In this document: positions 6,449-15,375 of the stretch, one piece after another
How the letters are laid out: the number at the start of each line of letters is the position of its first letter
How positions within the stretch are numbered: position 1 is the stretch's first letter
Source: JAAYAY01 sp964429355
GTDB lineage: Bacteria; Planctomycetota; Planctomycetia; Pirellulales; Thermoguttaceae
Length of the DNA stretch: 17,898 bases
Direction: 5' to 3'
Assembly (NCBI GenBank): GCA_964429355.1
Contig: CAYSCH010000186.1
Coordinates: forward strand, 1-17,898
Program-made: the position numbers and the translations under genes
The notes under the pieces: generated by a model
Told to the model about the DNA's origin: nothing
The model's database searches: none
Seen by the model: the letters and a program-made list of their open reading frames with translations, nothing else

Positions 6449-8566
6449 TCAGTCCAAGAGTCCCTTCCCGATCCAGATCCGATAGACCTGCTGCTGATGG
6501 GAGTTCTCTGAGTCCTTGTACGACTGTATCGTTTGTTCCAGGCCCTCGCAGAGCTTTGCCGTGGTACTGAGGTAGGACCTGTCGGCCGCGTCTTGCGATG
6601 GATCGGGCAGCCGCGTGATCGCGCCTTCGGAGAGCATCTGGAGGCGCGCGCAGGTCGCCGCCGCGAACTCGACGGCCAGTCGGGCATGTGCCGCTTCGTA
6701 GCTTTCGGCCAATCCGGCGGCCGCGAGTGCCTGGTGAAATCTGCGGATGCGGGCGATCTTCGCGTCAATCTCCGCCAGGCCGGGTGCAGGCTCGGTCTTT
6801 GCGGGCGCGACCTCCTTGCCGTCGATGTTTGTGCTGCCGGGGGACTGCTCCGGGTTCCAGGCCATGGTGCTGAGCGTTACCGCCTCGGGCAAGGCCGGCA
6901 CAGCGGCCGAACTCCGCTGCGCCGGTGGTGCCGGCCGGGTCCCGCCCAAGCCGATCTGGATGATGGCCTCTGGAGGAACATCGTCGTAGGGGAGGGTGAT
7001 CGATCCCTGGTCGAACAGCGGCCAGGCTTGACCATTGATTTCGACCGCCGTGACGGGCCCGCTTCCCGCGGTAGCCAGATAGAGCCGCTTCGCCCCGAAG
7101 CGAATCGGAAAACGCTGATCGAGCCGCTTGATGCCTGGCGGGATATGGGGGAGGAGCACGAGCCCTTCGGCCTGGTACAGGTATTCGAACAGCCCGCGAA
7201 TCATCGCCGCAGGGGGGCCAAAGCTGTCGTAGCAGAGGTTGACCGGCTGGTTCGGCTGGTAAACGGCGGCACCGAAGTCGACCAGGGGATTGTCCATGCG
7301 GAACTCACGGGCGAACTTGGTCAACTGCTGCATGGAACGCCGGGCGTCGTCGTACTTGCCCAACCGGTAATAACCCATCACCATGCGGGCCTCGCAGGTC
7401 GACCAGTGCCCGCCGTTGACCCAGGTGCCGAATTGCCACAGCCAACTGGTGGGCGGAGTGTACATGTCGTCGAGTCCCGGCGAGTTGGTGATGATGAAAT
7501 CGTGCGGCCTGAGGCCAGGGATGGAGGCGATGGTCTGGTAGATCTTTTCCGCCTGCGCGTCGCCGGCCACGCGAAAGCAGATGGCATCGTGGTTCGCGAC
7601 GGCCTCGAAGTAGCCATGCTTCTCGGCTCCGTAGACGCCGTGCCGCGTGCCGTCGGGATCGAGGTACTTGATAAAGTAACCCCCATCGACCGTAAGCAGC
7701 GGCAGACCCTGACGGGCCAGGTCCCGGCGGGTCGTGTAGAGCTTGACGGTCTGGTCACTGCCGGCCAGTTTCTCCAACTCGATCAGACGATCCAGTCCGG
7801 CAATGTACGTGATCGACAGCCCCGCCAGGTAGGCCTGACCGTAGGTGCCATCGGGCTTCCGCCAGCCGGCATAGCTGGGCGCCAACAGGTTGCCGGCCGG
7901 CCCGGCCAGAAAGAGATTGTTTTTCGGATCTCGGCGCGACTCGATGAAGTCGGCACATCGCCGGAGTTTGGGCAGGTAATGGGCGATCGCCTCCTCGTCG
8001 CGACTAATCAGCAGCAACTCCGCCTGCATCACCAATCCTGCGGCGGTGAATTCGACACCCCAGTCGTGAATAGCCACGTTGCCATCGCCCTGTTTGGGCA
8101 TGAACCAGTCGGGGCTGGCGGCGTCGCACAACTGCCCATCGGGGACGACCAGCTCCTGGCCGGCATGTGTCCAGGTCCGTTTGCCGTCGCCCATCTGGTC
8201 GAACCACAGGTCCTGGGAGTTCTGCAGGAAGGTCATGTACGGCTCTTCCAACAGCGGCAATCCGCAGTAGGTGGGGCCGTAGCTGTTCTGGATCCACCAC
8301 GCGCCCCAAGTTGGACCTTCGACGAGCCCATTCCAGGCGGGCATGTAGAGCATGGCCAAGTTCTGATACTCTGGATCGACCGAAAACATCCGCCGGGACA
8401 AGTCGAGCAAACGAAGGTATTCCACGTCTCCCTGGCCGGAATAGAACTTGCCCTCGAACGACTCCTCGGCGCACGCCGCGACTGGCGTGAAGAGTACCAA
8501 CGCCGCCAGAAGGAGCATTGCCCTGACGGTGCCCGGGAGTTGCGATTTGACTTCATGGCGACACAT
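6449..8566 (-). CDS. secreted six-hairpin (alpha/alpha-barrel) glycosidase-like protein
   Basis: 705 residues. The signal sequence spans about 14-33, ending TPVAAC-AEE; the VAAC before Cys32 could also be a weak lipoprotein box. Residues about 160-480 have the helical repeat pattern of six-hairpin glycosidases (HDWGVEFTAAGLVMQAELLL, GHWSTCEARMVMGYYRLGKY, YDSFGPPAAMIRGLFEYLYQ), followed by a beta-rich segment (about 480-545) like the C-terminal sandwich of debranching-type enzymes. A proline-rich linker (about 545-600) leads to a helical tail (600-690). The start is supported by GGAGG five to six bases upstream. Last gene of the operon, 28 bp after the double arabinofuranosidase. Role: cleavage of a glycosidic bond in a partly degraded glycan is likely, but I cannot assign a GH family or catalytic acids, so substrate is unknown. 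Confidence 0.75.
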   Translation of the reverse strand: MCRHEVKSQLPGTVRAMLLLAALVLFTPVAACAEESFEGKFYSGQGDVEYLRLLDLSRRMFSVDPEYQNLAMLYMPAWNGLVEGPTWGAWWIQNSYGPTYCGLPLLEEPYMTFLQNSQDLWFDQMGDGKRTWTHAGQELVVPDGQLCDAASPDWFMPKQGDGNVAIHDWGVEFTAAGLVMQAELLLISRDEEAIAHYLPKLRRCADFIESRRDPKNNLFLAGPAGNLLAPSYAGWRKPDGTYGQAYLAGLSITYIAGLDRLIELEKLAGSDQTVKLYTTRRDLARQGLPLLTVDGGYFIKYLDPDGTRHGVYGAEKHGYFEAVANHDAICFRVAGDAQAEKIYQTIASIPGLRPHDFIITNSPGLDDMYTPPTSWLWQFGTWVNGGHWSTCEARMVMGYYRLGKYDDARRSMQQLTKFAREFRMDNPLVDFGAAVYQPNQPVNLCYDSFGPPAAMIRGLFEYLYQAEGLVLLPHIPPGIKRLDQRFPIRFGAKRLYLATAGSGPVTAVEINGQAWPLFDQGSITLPYDDVPPEAIIQIGLGGTRPAPPAQRSSAAVPALPEAVTLSTMAWNPEQSPGSTNIDGKEVAPAKTEPAPGLAEIDAKIARIRRFHQALAAAGLAESYEAAHARLAVEFAAATCARLQMLSEGAITRLPDPSQDAADRSYLSTTAKLCEGLEQTIQSYKDSENSHQQQVYRIWIGKGLLD

Positions 8567-8594
8567 ATCATCCTCCGGAGTCTATCGTGGCAAG

Positions 8595-11500
8595 TCAGTT
8601 GTTCGTCTGCTTCGACCCTGCCGGGGTGGTTTTTCGCTGCATCTTCAGGACCACGAGCGACAAGGGAGGAAAGCAGTATGCAAGGTTCGCACCGGCAAGT
8701 TCCGCCTTGCCAGGCACTGTGCGGACGCGGTCGGGATAACGCCAGGAGTTGCCAGCGTCGCGCTCGCCGGCACTCATGGTGTCGGCAAGTGTCCAGACCT
8801 GCACGCCAGGGGTGAGCGGTCCCAGAGCGGCAAGATCGAGGGTCCGCGACTGCGGATCGGCTGTGGGATTTACGGCAAAGAGAGTGATCGTCTGGCCGTC
8901 TTCGCTGAGCGTGGCACTGGTGTCCAAACAGGGGTCCGACGGGAGTTCGGCATCGACGCGGACGTTGAGAGGCTGGGAGCCGGCGTGGGTGGCGTAGAGC
9001 TGCTGGGCGTAATAGGTGGGCGTTTTGAAAAGGCCGGTGCCGCTGGTCTGGAGGATTCCGCTGCAGAAACTGTCGGCCAGATTGCTGCGATTGGCAATCT
9101 CGACCAGGTCGCAGTGGCGGTGCATGAAGTTGTGGTAGCGGCTGCACCAAAGGGCATTGTCGAGGGTCCAGAGCATGGCCCGGCCAAGCCCCCAGTCGCC
9201 GGCGGTTGTGTTCCACTCGGTGACGCCCAGGCGGATCTCACGGCCGGGGGCGTTCTCAGCAATCATGGTTCGACATTGGGCCACGCTTTCCTCCATGGCC
9301 GCAAGGTTATGGCAGCCGTAGTGGTGAGGGCAGATGTAGTCGATCCAGGTGCCCGCTTGCTGTAACAGACCGGGGGAGGGAAAGGCGGCCAACAGTTTGA
9401 TACCCGGGTCAACAGCCTTCATGGCCTTGCAGAACTCTCCGATGCCCTGCTGATAAGTCTCGTCGCCCAGCTCGTTGCCAATCTGCCAGTAGCGCACGCC
9501 GTAGGGAGCGGCGTGCCCGTTGGCAGCCCGGAGCTTGCCCATGGGTGTGGTTTCCGAACCGTTGAAGTACTCAACCTGCTCGGCTGCCTGCTTGGGGGTT
9601 ATGCCGGTGAAGCGGACGCAGATCAGCGGTTCGGCGCCGACCCAATGGCAGAGCTGGACGAACTCTTCCAGGCCGGCATTTCCCGGTTCCAGTCCACCCC
9701 AGCAGGTCGTGAAGGGGACACGTTTGGCCGGGTCGCCGATGGTTGCGGTCCAGTCAAAACCCTCGGTCGTGCTGCCGCCGAAGCGGATGATGCCCGGCCG
9801 GAGGTCCTTGAGGGCCTCGGCCACGTCGCGCCGCCAGCCGAAGACGTTGTCGACGGAGGTCAGCGAGACCTGGTCGATCCAAAGGGTGCCCGGACCGCGG
9901 AACGAAATCGACAGGGTCGCCGAAGGATCCGTAGCGGCCGGTTCCAGAACGGCCTCGAAACGCTGCCAGTGCTGGGTCGGCCGGAATTTGGCGCTCGCGT
10001 AGGCCTGGCCATTGCCCCAGACGGCCACTTCTACCGGAGACTGGAGGCCACGGGCGCGGAGGTAGAGAGAGCAACGGAGCGGCTCTCCGGCCTTGACATG
10101 TTTGGCCTCCTGCGACACTGCCAGCGTGCATGGATCACCGGGCTTCTGCGTGATCCGCTGGGACACCTGGCCGTTAAAGGCCTCGACCGCGTCGAGGGCA
10201 AAATCGCCGCGATGGACGGCACCGTCGGGATACCAGGGTTTCTCCAGCCGATCCGTGTCTTTGCGGAATTCGACCCGGTAGGGCGGCACGCCCTCAAAGC
10301 TGCCGTCGAAGACCTGCTCGGCGAACATCGACGGCGTGAGCCCGCAGAGATACTCGATGAACTGGCCATATTGAAAGGGGCTGATCCTGGCATCAGTGAT
10401 CGGCTCGCTGGTCACGGTGAGTGTGGAGACGCGGGTGTCGATTTCCCGCAGGCTCAGGTCATCGAACCACGCCGTTCCGGTTCCCTTGCCGAATCCCACC
10501 AGGAAGATCGCGATGCGCGTGGTTCCGTCGCCGGCCGGAGGAGTGAAGTCGATCGTTTCCTCGGTCCAGTCATTGCTGCCGGGATGGTTCTTTCCGGAGG
10601 CAACGATGCCGTGTCCGCCTGGCATCTGGACCTGGAAAGTGCCGCAGGTGGGCGAACCGTGGGGATCCAGTTTTTCGGTGCGGATCCAGCCGGTCAAACG
10701 ATACCAACGGCCCGGTTGGAGTTTGACTTCCTGCCCCAGTGCGGTGTCGGACAGTTCCTCAGCGCTGATCCGCAGCGACCGGCGTCCCTCGTGGTGGACG
10801 GCCGGGTCGGCGGCGATCTTGGGCTGCGAACCATACGTGTGGAGGCTCCATCCCTGATGGGACTCGTCCGATTCGAAGCCAGGGTTGACCAGGGAAACAG
10901 CTTGCGGTGACACATCCGCGGCTGGGGTGGCGGGCATCTCGGGGAGGACGTCCCAGTAGACCAGGTGGGGCTGCTGGAACTCGCAGTAGTAAGGAATCAG
11001 CGTGACCGGAACGCCCTGCTCCGCCCCCACGCGACGGAAAACCGCCGGCGATCCTTTAAAACACAACGGCATTTCGCCAGGCTCGATCCCCGCCGGAATG
11101 CGGTCGACCTCGGAGACGATCACCGGTGCATGCTTGCCAGTATCGATCGTCGAACAAAGGACCAGGGGACCGTAGAGGATGGCCACCTTGTTGGGGTTAT
11201 CGCGGAAGGCCTCGGTTCGAATGGTCATGGGCATGCGGACGTCGACCGTATCGCCCGTCTGCCACTGGCGGGTCAGGCTCACGTAGGAGCTGGGGCGGCT
11301 TTCGACCGTCTGCGGCTGCCCGTTGACGGCGATCTGGATCCCGGACGTGGCCCAGTAGGGATGCCGCACATGAAGGGTCAGAGTGACCGGTTTCTGGCAG
11401 GAGAAGGCGAGTCGGGTCGTATCGGCTTCGGGGAACCGGGTGTTCTGGCGAAGCGTCAGGCCCAGTTCCTTCCACGTCACCTCGGAGGCAACGAACAGGT

Positions 11501-12806
11501 TGACCCAGAGGTTCTTGCCGTCGTCGTGGAAGTAGAGACTGTCGCCGTACTTGGCATGGTCCTCGATGCCGGTACCGTAACAGCACCAGAAGCTGTCGGT
11601 CGGCGTTCCGAACGCCTTGGCCGGGCCGTTCAGGGGAGCGTAATAGACGAGCATCCCGGTCTGGGGGTTCTGCGAGGCCAGGATGTGATTGTAGAGTGCT
11701 CGCTCGTAGTAGTCAGCGTATTCGGCAAGAGGTTCGCCGAGGAACAGATGGCGAGTCAGCTTGAGCATGTTGTAGGTATTGCACGTCTCGCAGGTGTTCG
11801 GGCTGAGGGCCTGCGAAAGGGCTGCCTTGGGGGTGAATTGTTCCCCATCGCTGTGGCCACCGATGACGTAGGACCGCTCGTGGACCACGGTCTCCCAGAA
11901 GAACTGCGAGGCGGTTCTGAGGGATTCATCGCCCGTCAGCTCGTACTGCCGGGCAGTGCCGATGAACTTTGGGATCTGGGTATTGGCGTGCAGGCCATCG
12001 AGGGCATCGACCCGTTTCATCGCCGGACCAAGGACCGCCATGTGGTTGAATCGCAGGCTGAGTTGGAGGTACCTGGCATCTCCGGTCCGAGCGGCGAGAT
12101 TGGCCAGTGCCTCGTTGATACCGCCGTGCTCCACATCGAGCATGGTCTGGATCTGGGAATCGGAGAACTTGCCGGCCGCTCGGCAGGCCCAATCGCCGAG
12201 CTTCTTTGCCACATCGAGGGCCTGCTCGCTGCCGCAATCGAGGTGCACGTCGAGCAACCCGGCCAGGATCTTGTGGACCTGGTACCAGAACGGCAGCGGT
12301 GCCTCGCAGCGGCTGGTGAATACGTCGGGGTGCGTGTGGAGAAAACCTGTCCCGAACTTCTCCTGGCATTGGGCCAGGCCGGACACCACCTGCTCGGCCC
12401 GTTTTTTGATTTCCGCGTCCTTGGTGCTGGCGTACATCAAGGCACAGGCCGACAGATAATGGCCTACGAACTCGCCGCGGGAATTGTGGCCGGGGGCCAT
12501 CCAACCGCCGTAGGGCTCGGCCGTCGAGGGGAGCCCGGCGCTATCCCGGAAAACGCGGAGCAGCCGGTCCGGCTCCAGCGACAAGAGGTACCTGCGGTCG
12601 AGTTCCATCGCCTGGCGCATCGGGCCTTCGAGGAGACGCACGTCCTCCAATGGGAATGGCTCAGCTTTCGTCGCGGCCGCAGGCGATATCCTCTCGTCGC
12701 CCCGTGCGGCAAGGGTGTTCCCCAGACTGATCGCCCCGCCCAACCCCAGGGCTACCAGGACGATCCTGAGATGGGCGATACCCGTACGGACTGTTCGGTT
12801 CGACAT
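8595..12806 (-). CDS. secreted bifunctional arabinofuranosidase: DUF1680 (GH127/GH146) - carbohydrate-binding-like - GH51
   Basis: 1403 residues from ATG 12806 (AGGAG six to seven bases upstream). Signal peptide about 1-35. Domain 1, about 50-620, is a DUF1680 beta-L-arabinofuranosidase: GEFVGHYLSACALMYAST (111-128), general acid/base Glu322 in GEQF, and a zinc-cysteine centre from CETC (Glu340, Cys342) and FWCCYG (Cys408, Cys409); Cys408 is the expected nucleophile. Domain 2, about 634-790, is a jelly-roll carbohydrate-binding-like module beginning VNPGFES and ending GTAWFDDLSL. Domain 3, about 800-1390, is a GH51 alpha-L-arabinofuranosidase with its own inserted binding-like module (about 834-985); the acid/base is Glu1112 in WQIGNE and the nucleophile Glu1197 in GVTEWN. 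All catalytic residues of both enzymes are present. It should release alpha- and beta-linked L-arabinofuranose. Third intact gene of the operon. Assignment to GH127 versus GH146 needs a profile search. Confidence 0.92.
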   Translation of the reverse strand: MSNRTVRTGIAHLRIVLVALGLGGAISLGNTLAARGDERISPAAATKAEPFPLEDVRLLEGPMRQAMELDRRYLLSLEPDRLLRVFRDSAGLPSTAEPYGGWMAPGHNSRGEFVGHYLSACALMYASTKDAEIKKRAEQVVSGLAQCQEKFGTGFLHTHPDVFTSRCEAPLPFWYQVHKILAGLLDVHLDCGSEQALDVAKKLGDWACRAAGKFSDSQIQTMLDVEHGGINEALANLAARTGDARYLQLSLRFNHMAVLGPAMKRVDALDGLHANTQIPKFIGTARQYELTGDESLRTASQFFWETVVHERSYVIGGHSDGEQFTPKAALSQALSPNTCETCNTYNMLKLTRHLFLGEPLAEYADYYERALYNHILASQNPQTGMLVYYAPLNGPAKAFGTPTDSFWCCYGTGIEDHAKYGDSLYFHDDGKNLWVNLFVASEVTWKELGLTLRQNTRFPEADTTRLAFSCQKPVTLTLHVRHPYWATSGIQIAVNGQPQTVESRPSSYVSLTRQWQTGDTVDVRMPMTIRTEAFRDNPNKVAILYGPLVLCSTIDTGKHAPVIVSEVDRIPAGIEPGEMPLCFKGSPAVFRRVGAEQGVPVTLIPYYCEFQQPHLVYWDVLPEMPATPAADVSPQAVSLVNPGFESDESHQGWSLHTYGSQPKIAADPAVHHEGRRSLRISAEELSDTALGQEVKLQPGRWYRLTGWIRTEKLDPHGSPTCGTFQVQMPGGHGIVASGKNHPGSNDWTEETIDFTPPAGDGTTRIAIFLVGFGKGTGTAWFDDLSLREIDTRVSTLTVTSEPITDARISPFQYGQFIEYLCGLTPSMFAEQVFDGSFEGVPPYRVEFRKDTDRLEKPWYPDGAVHRGDFALDAVEAFNGQVSQRITQKPGDPCTLAVSQEAKHVKAGEPLRCSLYLRARGLQSPVEVAVWGNGQAYASAKFRPTQHWQRFEAVLEPAATDPSATLSISFRGPGTLWIDQVSLTSVDNVFGWRRDVAEALKDLRPGIIRFGGSTTEGFDWTATIGDPAKRVPFTTCWGGLEPGNAGLEEFVQLCHWVGAEPLICVRFTGITPKQAAEQVEYFNGSETTPMGKLRAANGHAAPYGVRYWQIGNELGDETYQQGIGEFCKAMKAVDPGIKLLAAFPSPGLLQQAGTWIDYICPHHYGCHNLAAMEESVAQCRTMIAENAPGREIRLGVTEWNTTAGDWGLGRAMLWTLDNALWCSRYHNFMHRHCDLVEIANRSNLADSFCSGILQTSGTGLFKTPTYYAQQLYATHAGSQPLNVRVDAELPSDPCLDTSATLSEDGQTITLFAVNPTADPQSRTLDLAALGPLTPGVQVWTLADTMSAGERDAGNSWRYPDRVRTVPGKAELAGANLAYCFPPLSLVVLKMQRKTTPAGSKQTNN

Positions 12807-12897
12807 GCGTCGTCTCCTGTTTGACTGTGGCGGGACCGGCAGCTCGCCACGACAGGGCCGGTGCCTGGCGTACAGCGCCGGCGCCGCAGGATCATGG

Positions 12898-12917
12898 CTG
12901 CCGGAGGGTGCCGGCAG
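12898..12917 (-). other. intercistronic hairpin between GH89 and the double arabinofuranosidase
   Basis: CTGCCGG (12898-12904), 6-nt loop, CCGGCAG (12911-12917) form a perfect 7-bp stem just after the GH89 stop. There is no T-run, so it looks more like an mRNA processing or stability element within the operon than a terminator. The rest of the 127-bp gap holds the AGGAG ribosome site of the next gene. Confidence 0.35.
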
Positions 12918-12933
12918 GCGCTGGGGTTGTCGG

Positions 12934-15282
12934 TCAGCGCTGGTTTTCTGGTCCGAAGGTTTCTGCTGGAAGCTGAGATTGTTCAGCGTCGTTGAGTCCA
13001 TGCCGGGCGAGTATCTCACGAACCGCCGCAACTGGGCCATCGGCGTAACGATCCTGCGGGGCTACGGCGAAGGGCGTCTTGACGAACGACTGCTCGATCT
13101 GCCGATAGGCCGGCTCCAACTGTTTGTCGTCGACTATCGGCCGACCCGCCGCAAGATTCGCCTCGGCATGGGTCAGAAACGCCTCGACTCGCTTTCGATA
13201 GTAGAAACGTATCAGCTCGTAGTAGTCGCGGTGGGCATAGTCGAGGATCTTGTCGGCCCAGATCGTGAGGATATCGCGGATTCGCTCCTCCATGTCGTCG
13301 GGGGCGTGGGGCAGCGCACTCGCCTTCGCGAGGATCGGGGCGAGACAGAAAGCGTCGCTGCTGGAAAGGAGCATTTCCTGGCTCGCCAGAACGGCCTTGA
13401 GCGAGGCCGTTTCGCGATCGAAGCCCTCCGAATCCTTGGACCGGAACGCGCCGACCAGACGGGCTGCATGGAGGTTGAAACGGTCGCTGAGGAACTGCCT
13501 GGCGATGTCCACGAGGTCGCGCTGCCAGAGCTCGAGGTTGCCCACGCGCTGCGATTCCGCCAACGCGATCTGGAGGGCGGACTGGAGATGGGGCAGGAAC
13601 TTCCGCGCCTGGTCCACGTTGCACGGCCGTTCTCCTTGAAGGCGGTCCGTGGTGACGCGGAACATGTAAAGCGGCGAGGCAACCCCCGGCTGGCCATAGA
13701 CACACTCAGTCAACTCGCGAAAACAGCGGACCATGCCGGGCGCCGCCGCAGCCCCATAGCGGCGGACCGCATAGTCTTCCAGGAACGCCGACAACTCGAC
13801 CGCCGACGGATCCCAGGCCAGGCGACTGATCAGGTCGAAAGCAATCGGGTTGTGACGGATGGCTTCCGGCTCGATACACAGCCCCTGGCATTTGTCCGCC
13901 CGGGGATCCGCCGCGGCCGCCTGGGCGCGTCGCACCATGTCGGCCAGGTCGCCATGGAGCATGGTGGTGCCGCCGTAGGCGTAGAGAAAGCCGACCAGCC
14001 ACGGCTTGCCGCCGTAATAGTCGTACTGCTGGTACATGGGCGGGTTGCGTTCCAGATCGCTGGGCATTTCCCACACCTGGAAGGTCTCGGCCGGCAGGGC
14101 CGCCAGAAATGCGTTCACGTCTTCCTGCCGGCGATCCAGGAATGTCCAGGAATTGGTGAACAGCACGGCCTGCGGATCGACCGAGCGGATCGCTTCCAGA
14201 TTCTTCCGTGCCGCGGCGATCTCGACCGCCAGGATCTGCTTCGGGTCGGCGCCGGGACGCATTTCGCAATAGGTTTGCGACGGCCACAGATGATCGGTCC
14301 CAAAACGCTGCAGATATTCCTCGGCATAAGCCCTGGCCACCTCGAGGTAAAGGGGATCATCGGGGTGGATGAACACGCCGGGAGGGTCGAATCCGACCCA
14401 GGAAACTTCCAGGAATCGCGCCTTGCCGCGATAGGCTTCAGAAAATTCCCGCGGCACCTGCCCGAGGAACCCGTGGAAGTCGGGAGCCATCTTCAGCCCC
14501 AGGCTGCGGCCATACTCGGTGAACTGCCGGGCCAGGCCGGCCTGAAAGTCCTGGTAGGCGACCGGGTAAGGCGGACGCATCGCCCACTTATGCCATCCGG
14601 CCCAGGGGTGGAACGGCGGTGCGCTCAGGCTGGTGGGCGGCACCTCCACGCCGAACCGCTTCCAGACGGCTCGCCACGTGGCGGTGAAATCGAAATTCGA
14701 CGAGAGGACGTTGAAGCGGTGCCTGGCCGCCCAGTCGACCTCGGCCTTCCACTCGTCCCAGTTCCACCAGTACGACGTGTATTCGCAGTCCATCATGTAC
14801 TGGCGCATGGGCCAGCGCGGTCGCTCAACAGTTTCGATTCCGGACGCAGGCAGCGATGCCAATCGCGGAATCTGGTCGCCGTCGCAGAAGAAGCCCACGC
14901 GACAGAATTGTTCCAGGTAGCGATAGACGCCGTAGAGAGTTGCCCGGGGAGTACCGCCGAGGATCACCACGTAACTGCGGCCGCCGTGCTCGACCGATTG
15001 GATCAGAAAACCCTCGTCTCCCAGGTCGCTCGGCACTCGCAGTTTTCCTTCGGCCTTCAGGGTGTCGATCAAGGGACTCGGGCCGATCGCAAAGTCGGCC
15101 GCAGTCCCTTCGACGGCGCAAACGCCCTCAGGCTGTATCGCCACCGGCTTGCCGACGAGCAGGTTGGCGTATTTCTGGAATTCCAGGCGGGCGTGCGTTT
15201 CGGGCGAAGAAGCCGCATCCGCAGCACCGGCGAACGGGGCCATGATGAGAATCATACCGATAGCGAGAAGGACGGGCTTCAT
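12934..15282 (-). CDS. secreted GH89 alpha-N-acetylglucosaminidase (NAGLU family)
   Basis: 782 residues; signal peptide about 1-23 (LLAIGMILIMAPFAGAADA). An N-terminal alpha/beta domain (about 28-150, with VVILGGTPRATLYGVYRYLEQ) precedes the TIM barrel, which opens with RPRWPMRQYMMDCEYTSYWW and WDEWKAEVDWAARHRFNVL, the GH89 pattern. The two expected catalytic glutamates can be placed by family pattern: Glu340 in FGTDHLWPSQTYCEMRP and Glu473 in IEPEAIRHNPIAFDLISRLAW. A helical C-terminal domain (about 490-760) completes the family architecture. The known reaction is retaining removal of terminal alpha-linked GlcNAc, as in heparan sulfate and gastric-type mucin glycans. AGGAG lies 9 bases before the ATG. 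It lies between the sialidase and the double arabinofuranosidase on one strand with short gaps. Divergent from animal NAGLU, so linkage preference is inferred. Confidence 0.85.
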   Translation of the reverse strand: MKPVLLAIGMILIMAPFAGAADAASSPETHARLEFQKYANLLVGKPVAIQPEGVCAVEGTAADFAIGPSPLIDTLKAEGKLRVPSDLGDEGFLIQSVEHGGRSYVVILGGTPRATLYGVYRYLEQFCRVGFFCDGDQIPRLASLPASGIETVERPRWPMRQYMMDCEYTSYWWNWDEWKAEVDWAARHRFNVLSSNFDFTATWRAVWKRFGVEVPPTSLSAPPFHPWAGWHKWAMRPPYPVAYQDFQAGLARQFTEYGRSLGLKMAPDFHGFLGQVPREFSEAYRGKARFLEVSWVGFDPPGVFIHPDDPLYLEVARAYAEEYLQRFGTDHLWPSQTYCEMRPGADPKQILAVEIAAARKNLEAIRSVDPQAVLFTNSWTFLDRRQEDVNAFLAALPAETFQVWEMPSDLERNPPMYQQYDYYGGKPWLVGFLYAYGGTTMLHGDLADMVRRAQAAAADPRADKCQGLCIEPEAIRHNPIAFDLISRLAWDPSAVELSAFLEDYAVRRYGAAAAPGMVRCFRELTECVYGQPGVASPLYMFRVTTDRLQGERPCNVDQARKFLPHLQSALQIALAESQRVGNLELWQRDLVDIARQFLSDRFNLHAARLVGAFRSKDSEGFDRETASLKAVLASQEMLLSSSDAFCLAPILAKASALPHAPDDMEERIRDILTIWADKILDYAHRDYYELIRFYYRKRVEAFLTHAEANLAAGRPIVDDKQLEPAYRQIEQSFVKTPFAVAPQDRYADGPVAAVREILARHGLNDAEQSQLPAETFGPENQR

Positions 15283-15375
15283 GGCAACCAGCTCCTGGAA
15301 AGGTCGAAGGACATTGCCAGCAACAACCGCGCGGCACTCGCGCAGATATCGGGTCCTGCTGTCGGCGCATCAGGG

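Noticed and set aside
6533..8815. 760-codon open frame on the plus strand
   Set aside because: Antisense shadow of the six-hairpin glycosidase gene. No coherent domain, signal peptide or ribosome site.
12807..13040. 78-codon N-terminal extension of the double arabinofuranosidase
   Set aside because: It overlaps the GH89 gene, lacks family similarity and precedes a clean signal peptide with its own AGGAG ribosome site at the chosen start.
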